A stretch of 10,549 bases of DNA from Goniomonas avonlea (taxonomy: Eukaryota; Cryptophyceae; Goniomonadida; Goniomonadaceae). Position numbers and translations under genes: made by a program. The notes beneath the pieces are model-generated. The model ran no database searches. It worked only from the letters and a program-made list of their open reading frames with translations, and was not told the DNA's origin. Within the stretch, counting starts at the first letter, position 1; each line of letters starts with the position of its first letter. The stretch spans positions 1-10,549 of the forward strand of contig QUTJ01031257.1 of NCBI GenBank assembly GCA_003573635.1, read 5' to 3'. Below, in pieces: positions 9,001 to 10,549 of this stretch.

Positions 9001-10484
9001 CTCAAGGTGCGACGTGCGACACCTTGCCGACCAACATCATGATCACCGACGTAGAACAGCTCGCGTTACATTCAACTCGGCCAGAATATCTCACATCGCA
9101 TTACAACTCCGTTGCAAATACGTGAGAACAACTCACACACATTACAGGATATTTGCATGACATTTCATCGCACTGCATTACAGTCGTTGCATGACAACTT
9201 CGAAGAACGAGCATTACAAGAAAATTCCATTAGAACGAGCATTCCATTACAACTATGTTAGAACAACGAGCACACGGCTGCTGAAGGTGCGACGGCCACT
9301 GGCATGGGTGTTGCAGTCGCAGTTGGTGTTGTGGTCGGAGTTGGTGTCACTGACATGGGTGTCGCATTGCACTGACATGGGTGTCGCAGTCGGAGTTGGT
9401 GTCACTGACATGGGTGTCGCAGTCGGAGTTGGTGTCACTGACATGGGTGTCGCATTGCACTGACATGGGTGTCGCAGTCGGAGTTGGTGTCACTGACATG
9501 GGTGTCGCAGTCGGAGTTGGTGTCGCATGCTGCCGCGTTGGACGCGATGCAGCGGAAGCACGAGGAGGAGAAGGCGCAGCTCCTCCAGACCAAGGACTTC
9601 CTGCAGACCCAAGTCCAGACCCTGACAAACGCCAACCAAGGCCTCCGCAGCCAGGTGCGTGATGTGCCGCTCGCCTTGCTGCCGCTCGCCTTGCTGCCGT
9701 GCTGCTCGCCTTGCTGCCTTGCTGCTGCTCGCCTTGCTGCCGTGCTGCTCGCCTTGCTGCCGTGCTGCCGCTCGCCTTGCTGCCGTGCTGCTCGCCTTGC
9801 TGCCGTTCAGGCCCCAGTCAGATTAGATTAGGCTTGGAGTAAGATTAGGGTTGGAGTAAGATCGAGTGTAGTCAGCAAGTAGGAGTCGGATCCAAGCTCG
9901 CAACTGGTGTGTGGTTGTGCTGCTTGCCTGGTGGAAGGGTGTCGTGTCTCTTGTTTTGTGACCGGTGCGCGTCGCCCTGGAAGTGACAGCGCTGGCAGGT
10001 GGAGCAGCTAGCAGTGCACGAGCAAATGTCCAAGGACTTCCAGCGGCGGGCCGACGACGCTCTCTCGCTGCTGGAGACGGAGAGGCAGCGCATCACAAGC
10101 AACTGGCAGTTGGAGGTGGTGCAGCTCAAGGAGGTGAGCTCAAGGAGGTCGCCGCCCGACCGAGTGACCTTGCCCGCTGCTGCCGCACGCTGCACAAGAG
10201 TCAGTGGTTCAAACTTGTGTCTCACTCGCTTTTCTCGGTGGCGGCAAGGGAGGAGTAGACCGTGAAACTCAAGGGAGGGGTAGACCGTGAATCTCTGTGG
10301 CCCGAGAAATGTCTTTGCTCTTGACCAAGTGCGACAGGCGGCGGAGGAAACACGTGCGGAGCTGGTGGAGAAGCTGCGCGAGGAGCAGGAGAGGAACGAG
10401 GCGGACAGGAAGGGCATGGAGGACACGCACCGCGCCGAGACCAACGCCCTCATTGCCCAGTACGAGGCGCTCATGCAGAACCGG
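48..10484 (+). CDS. Partial multi-exon gene for a giant coiled-coil protein with six CxxC motifs at 111-residue spacing
   Basis: Spliced frame of 27 exons: 48-85, 140-268, 470-601, 915-1025, 1172-1384, 1706-1852, 2091-2203, 2572-2716, 2820-2927, 3018-3176, 3459-3653, 3836-4006, 4123-4311, 4457-4636, 4853-4938, 5394-5487, 5763-5929, 6300-6399, 6802-6939, 7297-7397, 7670-7790, 8073-8216, 8385-8582, 8786-8947, 9511-9654, 9999-10133, 10338-10484. All introns are GT-AG and all junctions keep one frame through 1,255 codons. The composition is rich in E, K, Q, A, R and L with almost no proline, typical of coiled coil. All 12 cysteines form six CxxC pairs at residues 301, 412, 523, 634, 745 and 855. 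This exact periodicity, recovered after independent splice choices, strongly supports the model. Both termini lie outside the window. The family is not recognised; a structural or cytoskeletal rod is inferred, and no enzyme motif is visible. Confidence 0.9.
140..268 (+). CDS. Exon 2: coiled coil
   Basis: Residues 13-55, beginning AELRREMEHRNKITMLEAKE and ending FTKFQ. The acceptor is TTTGCGCAG and the donor GTCAGC at 269. Phase 0 at both ends. The preceding 54-nt intron (86-139) is the shortest in the window and holds an in-frame TGA, so it must be spliced out. Confidence 0.88.
470..601 (+). CDS. Exon 3: coiled coil
   Basis: Residues 56-99, beginning ATFAEKERQSLERQVEREEQ. The acceptor CAACAG ends at 469. 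I place the donor at 602 (GAG|GTTGTT), because only this phase-0 choice joins exon 4 in frame. A better-looking GTGAGG at 597 would be phase 1 and break the frame. Confidence 0.82.
602..914 (+). other. Intron 3, no further feature seen
   Basis: This 313-nt spacer is T-rich near its start, carries stops in every forward frame I followed, and lacks the charged coiled-coil composition of the exons. It shows no tandem repeat, unlike several other long introns here. Confidence 0.7.
915..1025 (+). CDS. Exon 4: coiled coil
   Basis: Residues 100-136, beginning KMEREFTVRTAELNTQLDNL, with regular leucine spacing typical of heptads. The acceptor is CTGCCCAG (ends 914) and the donor CAG|GTATGT. Phase 0 at both ends. 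Confidence 0.9.
1172..1384 (+). CDS. Exon 5: coiled coil, start of the cysteine-less repeat copy
   Basis: Residues 137-207, the longest exon in the window. It begins VKHDSENLVKVRAAF and ends SLKDELEDQ. The acceptor is preceded by a CTGAC branch-like site about 15 nt upstream, and the donor is GTGAGC. From residue 190 (base 1331) it enters the register of the 111-residue repeat, but has N, not C, at repeat position 1. Confidence 0.9.
1397..1705 (+). repeat. Minisatellite filling intron 5, including the acceptor
   Basis: Irregular repeats of a core close to ATGGCGGTGCACTCA, followed either by an element containing CCAAGGACTCTGGTCTTGTG or by a shorter GTGTTTGGTCTTGTG. The array starts just after the donor (CCGCCAAGGACTCCG at about 1397). 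It runs to the end of the intron, so the last copy of the core supplies the acceptor ending GGGCGCGCAG. Essentially the whole intron is this array. Small open frames across it are by-products of the repeat. Confidence 0.85.
1706..1852 (+). CDS. Exon 6: coiled coil within cysteine-less repeat copy
   Basis: Residues 208-256, beginning RVQLNEDMKKYQQQVSQELE and ending RRHEEQTK. The donor is AAG|GTTCGC. H251 (codon at 1835) is repeat position 62, a histidine conserved in the next four repeats. Phase 0 at both ends. Confidence 0.9.
2091..2203 (+). CDS. Exon 7: coiled coil leading into first CxxC repeat
   Basis: Residues 257-293 plus two bases of a split lysine codon. It begins IKDTERDKIIANATATFENW and ends EQKLAESME. 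The acceptor is ACGCGCAG and the donor AA|GTGCGT, which makes a phase-2 intron. The split is confirmed by exon 8 supplying one base, restoring Lys294, and by the downstream CxxC spacing. Confidence 0.88.
2204..2571 (+). other. Intron 7, with degenerate GAGAGTCT repeats
   Basis: This 368-nt phase-2 intron contains scattered copies of GAGAGTCT-like and TTGAGA words between about 2254 and 2356, without a clean period. A GTGTGGGGGG run lies around 2475. No coding segment is seen. The acceptor CTCGGCAG is preceded by a CTGAC branch-like site. Confidence 0.65.
2572..2716 (+). CDS. Exon 8: CxxC repeat 1 (CKDC)
   Basis: One base completes Lys294, then residues 295-342. It begins YARDFQCKDCNRLSNIL, with the cysteine pair at residues 301 and 304 (codons at 2591 and 2600). 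It continues DDDMVSVAKKERDRL, which carries the conserved acidic pair at repeat positions 16-17 and the glutamate at position 25. The donor is GCG|GTACGT. Confidence 0.92.
2820..2927 (+). CDS. Exon 9: coiled coil, middle of repeat 1
   Basis: Residues 343-378, beginning ELEFAREDGLRQLQMQEQQH. H362 (codon at 2877) is conserved repeat position 62, followed by hydrophobic positions 66 (Met) and 77 (Leu). The acceptor is TGTTGCAG and the donor CAG|GTCCGT. Phase 0 at both ends. Confidence 0.92.
3018..3176 (+). CDS. Exon 10: end of repeat 1 and CxxC repeat 2 (CPEC)
   Basis: Residues 379-431. The motif SYVCPEC places cysteines at residues 412 and 415 (first codon at 3117). CPxC is the form found in Rad50 zinc hooks. 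I chose the donor at 3177 (CAG|GTGCGG). Joining to exon 11 reads DDTVQLIERE, which aligns without gaps to DDAMKLVTRE of repeat 3. Reading on past 3176 stays open only to a TGA at 3219. Confidence 0.9.
3459..3653 (+). CDS. Exon 11: coiled coil, repeat 2
   Basis: Residues 432-496, beginning LIERETARIKADAVKEIAAI and containing HIKKEHEIEIEEIHRKNEK. H473 (codon at 3582) is conserved repeat position 62, with Ile at 66 and 77. The acceptor is CGTCACAG and the donor GCG|GTGCGG. Phase 0 at both ends. Confidence 0.92.
3836..4006 (+). CDS. Exon 12: CxxC repeat 3 (CVEC)
   Basis: Residues 497-553, beginning DEQEEAAREAEDRLHATVQE. The pair KCVEC places cysteines at residues 523 and 526 (first codon at 3914), followed by KQDDAMKLVTREKR with the acidic pair and glutamate 25. 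The acceptor is GCTCGCAG and the donor AAG|GTAGAC. Phase 0 at both ends. Confidence 0.92.
4123..4311 (+). CDS. Exon 13: coiled coil, repeat 3
   Basis: Residues 554-616, beginning QHKTEVDRLKGIISELKTSA. This matches repeat 4 position for position (HK, VDxL, I, ELKT). H584 (codon at 4213) is repeat position 62. The acceptor TTTTTCAG is preferred over a CACAG eight bases upstream, because it keeps phase 0 and the exact 111-residue spacing. The donor is GTACGT. Confidence 0.9.
4457..4636 (+). CDS. Exon 14: CxxC repeat 4 (CPQC)
   Basis: Residues 617-676, beginning ESARLEKAKLQWHQSYVCPQ. Cysteines lie at residues 634 and 637 (first codon at 4508), again CPxC and preceded by SYV as in repeat 2. It continues DTTLKAVRAERERL. 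The acceptor is CTGCGCAG and the donor CAG|GTGCCT. Phase 0 at both ends. Confidence 0.92.
4853..4938 (+). CDS. Exon 15: coiled coil, repeat 4
   Basis: Residues 677-704 plus two bases of a split lysine codon (AA|GTATGC, phase 2). It begins IEELKTEHMSELAAMSEGHD. H695 (codon at 4907) is repeat position 62. The acceptor is GTGTGCGCAG. Confidence 0.9.
4939..5393 (+). other. Intron 15, carrying a 31-bp minisatellite
   Basis: A 455-nt phase-2 intron with donor GTATGC and acceptor GGTCGTAG, the only acceptor here whose AG is preceded by T rather than C. That choice is required to restore Lys705, and it gives the exact 111-residue spacing between the CxxC pairs of exons 14 and 17. Apart from the repeat at 5043-5197 and its degenerate flanks, I see nothing in it. 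Confidence 0.8.
5043..5197 (+). repeat. Five tandem copies of a 31-bp unit
   Basis: Copies start at 5043, 5074, 5105, 5136 and 5167. Each begins GTATGCCTGCGCACACACTG and ends with a segment like TCACCGCTGTA. Copies 1-4 are almost identical and copy 5 has a small change (CCATCGC). Degenerate relatives continue at 5198 and 5276, and related flanking words (TTCATCGCT) occur on both sides. There are no unique spacers, so it is a plain minisatellite. Confidence 0.95.
5394..5487 (+). CDS. Exon 16: coiled coil, repeat 4 end
   Basis: One base completes Lys705, then residues 706-736. It begins HAKELVAAQTMFDELAARTR and ends ALAKLQ. Repeat positions F84, D85 and L99 match earlier copies. A closer CAG at about 5420 would drop part of this helix and break both phase and spacing. 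The donor is CAG|GTTGGG. Confidence 0.88.
5763..5929 (+). CDS. Exon 17: CxxC repeat 5 (CANC)
   Basis: Residues 737-791 plus two bases of a split arginine codon (CG|GTGCGT, phase 2). It begins SENARLVDCANCKAQREEFA. Cysteines lie at residues 745 and 748 (first codon at 5787). Repeat positions E16, E17, E25, V37, L40 and L44 hold. The frame has no methionine, so it is easily missed. The acceptor is CTATCTCAG. Confidence 0.9.
6094..6219 (+). repeat. 22-bp minisatellite in intron 17
   Basis: About five to six copies of a 22-bp unit containing TTTGCCTGCCCCTTGCTCCT, with one copy a base short and one interrupted by a partial unit. A TTTGCATGGCATGGCAC segment flanks the end and recurs at about 6253-6268. 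The array sits inside the 370-nt intron 5930-6299, which otherwise shows nothing recognisable. Open frames through it are low-complexity artefacts. Confidence 0.9.
6300..6399 (+). CDS. Exon 18: coiled coil, repeat 5
   Basis: One base completes Arg792, then residues 793-825. It begins ANGDERVEDEKAGRRKDFEE and ends NAMAEAAL. The conserved His of repeat position 62 is Arg here, but hydrophobic positions 66 (Phe) and 69 (Leu) remain. The acceptor is GCCGACCAG and the donor CTG|GTCCGT. Confidence 0.88.
6411..6775 (+). repeat. Long CT-rich tract filling intron 18
   Basis: Nearly all pyrimidine with scattered A, made of degenerate words such as CCTCTCACATCCTCTCCCT and CACTCCC. It fills most of the 402-nt intron 6400-6801. 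The strand asymmetry is strong: almost no G on the plus strand for over 300 nt. The intron ends with a branch-like CTGAT and the acceptor TTGCGCAACAG. Confidence 0.9.
6802..6939 (+). CDS. Exon 19: CxxC repeat 6 (CRQC)
   Basis: Residues 826-871, beginning KEAHAANARVQQAYEKGVDD. The pair DECRQC places cysteines at residues 855 and 858 (first codon at 6889), 110 rather than 111 residues after the previous pair. Beyond it the acidic pair and E25 are not kept, so the repeat decays here. The donor is CAG|GTGCTT. Phase 0 at both ends. Confidence 0.9.
6940..7296 (+). other. Intron 19, with 25-bp direct repeats and an inverted repeat
   Basis: A 357-nt intron. An exact 25-bp direct repeat starting ATGTCCAGGTCTTGAGACAC lies at 7040-7064 and 7095-7119. 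Between the copies, GTCCAGG and CCTGGAC form a 7-bp inverted repeat with a 2-nt gap at about 7066-7081. A degenerate relative continues past a C-run at about 7122-7137, and a G-rich stretch follows near 7210-7270. Confidence 0.8.
7297..7397 (+). CDS. Exon 20: helical segment
   Basis: Residues 872-904 plus two bases of a split arginine codon (CG|GTTCGC, phase 2). It begins VEEWKHRAAALPHELRKEMD and ends AAYEEHTK. Two prolines (ALPHE, ADPAA) suggest breaks in the coiled coil just after the last CxxC repeat. The acceptor is GCTGTGCAG. Confidence 0.85.
7670..7790 (+). CDS. Exon 21: coiled coil
   Basis: One base completes Arg905, then residues 906-945. It begins QVEALEAELQQLRREMAGAL, with strong heptad leucines, and ends AAQHER. 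The acceptor is GCCCCGCAG and the donor CGA|GTGAGC. Confidence 0.87.
7878..8050 (+). repeat. 25-bp minisatellite in intron 21
   Basis: Tandem copies of a 25-bp unit containing TGTTGAGGCGGCGTGGGTGC start at about 7879, 7904, 7929 and 7954. Variants carrying GGGGGCGCATGTGCCA follow. Each copy contains GTGGGTGCAG, resembling a splice acceptor. The functional acceptor GTGCTTGACAG lies after the array at 8072, where exon 22 begins in frame. Confidence 0.9.
8073..8216 (+). CDS. Exon 22: coiled coil
   Basis: Residues 946-993, beginning ENTEVVEKFGTLIQTKEESL and ending AALTYIKNNLAQ. The middle, QQHEQDMERLERAF, is typical coiled coil. The end is less charged and leads into the globular-looking exon 23. 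The donor is CAG|GTCTGG. Phase 0 at both ends. Confidence 0.9.
8385..8582 (+). CDS. Exon 23: non-coiled-coil, probably globular segment
   Basis: Residues 994-1059, beginning GTKLIASTHYADENGLSVQA and later VDALVNLPANATDSLFRD. It has glycines, a proline, aromatic residues and few charge runs, unlike every other exon here. It ends RKLFASIQEE before coiled coil resumes. The acceptor is TTTCTGTGCAG and the donor GAG|GTGCGG. Phase 0 at both ends, so it could be skipped in frame. No known domain recognised. Confidence 0.88.
8786..8947 (+). CDS. Exon 24: coiled coil, basic tail
   Basis: Residues 1060-1113, beginning AGALFSGVARRLAQQMAMRE and ending in the lysine-rich AKEKRKHKALLK. The acceptor is CACCACCCAG with a CTGAAC branch-like site, and the donor AAG|GTGCGG. 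Phase 0 at both ends. Confidence 0.9.
8948..9347 (+). other. Intron 24 5' part, with copies of the exon 24 end
   Basis: This is the first 400 nt of the longest intron in the window (563 nt). Bases 8991-9014 are a near copy of the exon 24 3' end and donor (8929-8955), lacking three bases. A weaker third copy lies at about 9271-9294. Between them is a more AT-rich stretch with repeated words such as GCATTACA and CCATTA. No coding region is seen. Confidence 0.75.
9348..9523 (+). repeat. 33/22-bp tandem array carrying repeated splice acceptors
   Basis: The 33-bp unit A (CACTGACATGGGTGTCGCAG then TCGGAGTTGGTGT) and the 22-bp unit B (CACTGACATGGGTGTCGCAT then TG) are arranged B, A, A, B, A, A at 9348, 9370, 9403, 9436, 9458 and 9491. 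Each A unit holds a branch-like CTGAC and a CAG acceptor followed by the first codons of exon 25. The last acceptor ends at 9510. The array straddles the intron-exon junction. Confidence 0.95.
9511..9654 (+). CDS. Exon 25: coiled coil
   Basis: Residues 1114-1161, beginning SELVSHAAALDAMQRKHEEE and ending NQGLRSQ. I use the acceptor nearest the coiled coil (GGTGTCGCAG, ends 9510). The acceptor one unit upstream would add 11 residues (SELVSLTWVSQ) in frame; earlier ones shift frame. The donor is CAG|GTGCGT. Confidence 0.85.
9666..9806 (+). repeat. CTCGCCTTGCTGCC minisatellite in intron 25
   Basis: Seven copies of CGCCTTGCT separated by short variable links (GCCGCT, GCCGTGCTGCT and similar). 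The array begins eleven bases after the exon 25 donor. It is interrupted only by such links and ends at GCCGTTCAG. Confidence 0.9.
9826..9859 (+). repeat. Two tandem 17-bp copies in intron 25
   Basis: GATTAGGCTTGGAGTAA at 9826-9842 is followed directly by GATTAGGGTTGGAGTAA, one base different. It is a short local duplication in the 344-nt intron 9655-9998. The rest of that intron (about 9860-9998) shows nothing recognisable before the acceptor GCTGGCAG. Confidence 0.85.
9999..10133 (+). CDS. Exon 26: coiled coil
   Basis: Residues 1162-1206, beginning VEQLAVHEQMSKDFQRRADD and ending LEVVQLKE. The donor GAG|GTGAGC at 10134 is followed 14 nt later by a duplicated copy of the exon end (see 10123-10149). 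Phase 0 at both ends. Confidence 0.9.
10123..10149 (+). repeat. Duplicated exon 26 end and donor
   Basis: AGCTCAAGGAGGT occurs at 10123-10135, across the exon 26 donor, and again at 10137-10149 in the intron. A second, weaker donor GAG|GTCGCC results. Its use would add 14 nt and shift frame. Confidence 0.85.
10245..10294 (+). repeat. Two tandem 25-bp copies in intron 26
   Basis: CAAGGGAGGAGTAGACCGTG at 10245 and CAAGGGAGGGGTAGACCGTG at 10270 start two adjacent 25-bp copies with only a couple of differences. They lie in the 204-nt intron 10134-10337. Confidence 0.9.
10338..10484 (+). CDS. Exon 27 (last in window): coiled coil
   Basis: Residues 1207-1255, beginning AAEETRAELVEKLREEQERN and ending IAQYEALMQNR. 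The acceptor is GTGCGACAG with a TTGAC branch-like site. The donor CGG|GTGCTG at 10485 is phase 0 and weak, but the sequence beyond loses coiled-coil character. The gene continues past the right edge. Confidence 0.85.
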
Positions 10485-10549
10485 GTGCTGCTCCCTTGCT
10501 GTGCTTCCCACCCTATGCTCTCTACCGAGTGTGGTCTCCTCGCTCGCCC

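Noticed and set aside
9843-9852. TTAGGG-like telomeric word
   Set aside because: A single occurrence within a two-copy 17-bp duplication, not a telomeric array.

Overview
The window is eukaryotic nuclear DNA, GC-rich by eye, and is almost entirely the interior of one plus-strand protein-coding gene. I reconstruct 27 exons and 26 complete GT-AG introns between 48 and 10484. The gene runs off both edges: there is no start codon, stop codon or promoter, and both ends lie in introns. The spliced reading frame is 3,767 nt, 1,255 codons, with no stop. Residue numbers below count from the codon at 50-52. Intron density, short introns, a branch-like YTNAC close to many acceptors and frequent TGCGCAG acceptors suggest a protist or alga, but I cannot name the lineage. 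I see no bacterial genes, tRNA, rRNA or mobile element.

The protein is a long, charged, almost continuous alpha-helical coiled coil. Residues 1-189 (exons 1-5) are ordinary cysteine-free coiled coil. Residues 190-858 (exons 5-19) are built from a repeat of exactly 111 residues. Six CxxC pairs sit at residues 301, 412, 523, 634, 745 and 855, spaced 111, 111, 111, 111 and 110. These pairs hold all 12 cysteines in the 1,255 residues. Neighbouring repeats align without gaps and share further positions (D16/D17, E25, hydrophobic 37/40/44, H62, hydrophobic 66 and 77, L99). One cysteine-less copy in the same register precedes the first CxxC. Residues 859-993 (exons 19-22) return to plain coiled coil. 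Residues 994-1059 (exon 23) look globular. Residues 1060-1255 (exons 24-27) are coiled coil again.

Two of the motifs are CPxC, the form seen in the Rad50 zinc hook, and the others are relaxed versions. An in-register dimer would bring four cysteines together at each level, so I propose a rod with zinc clasps about every 16 nm. The metal, the geometry and any function as a molecular ruler are inference. I do not recognise the family, and I see no ATPase motifs in this window.

The introns are unusual too. Many of the longer ones carry their own private minisatellite (introns 5, 15, 17, 19, 21, 24, 25), and intron 18 is a long CT-rich tract. In intron 24 the repeat unit contains the whole 3' splice site plus the first codons of the next exon, giving several tandem near-identical acceptors. 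Exon-end and donor segments are also duplicated into introns 24 and 26. Of the 26 complete introns, 22 are phase 0 and 4 are phase 2.
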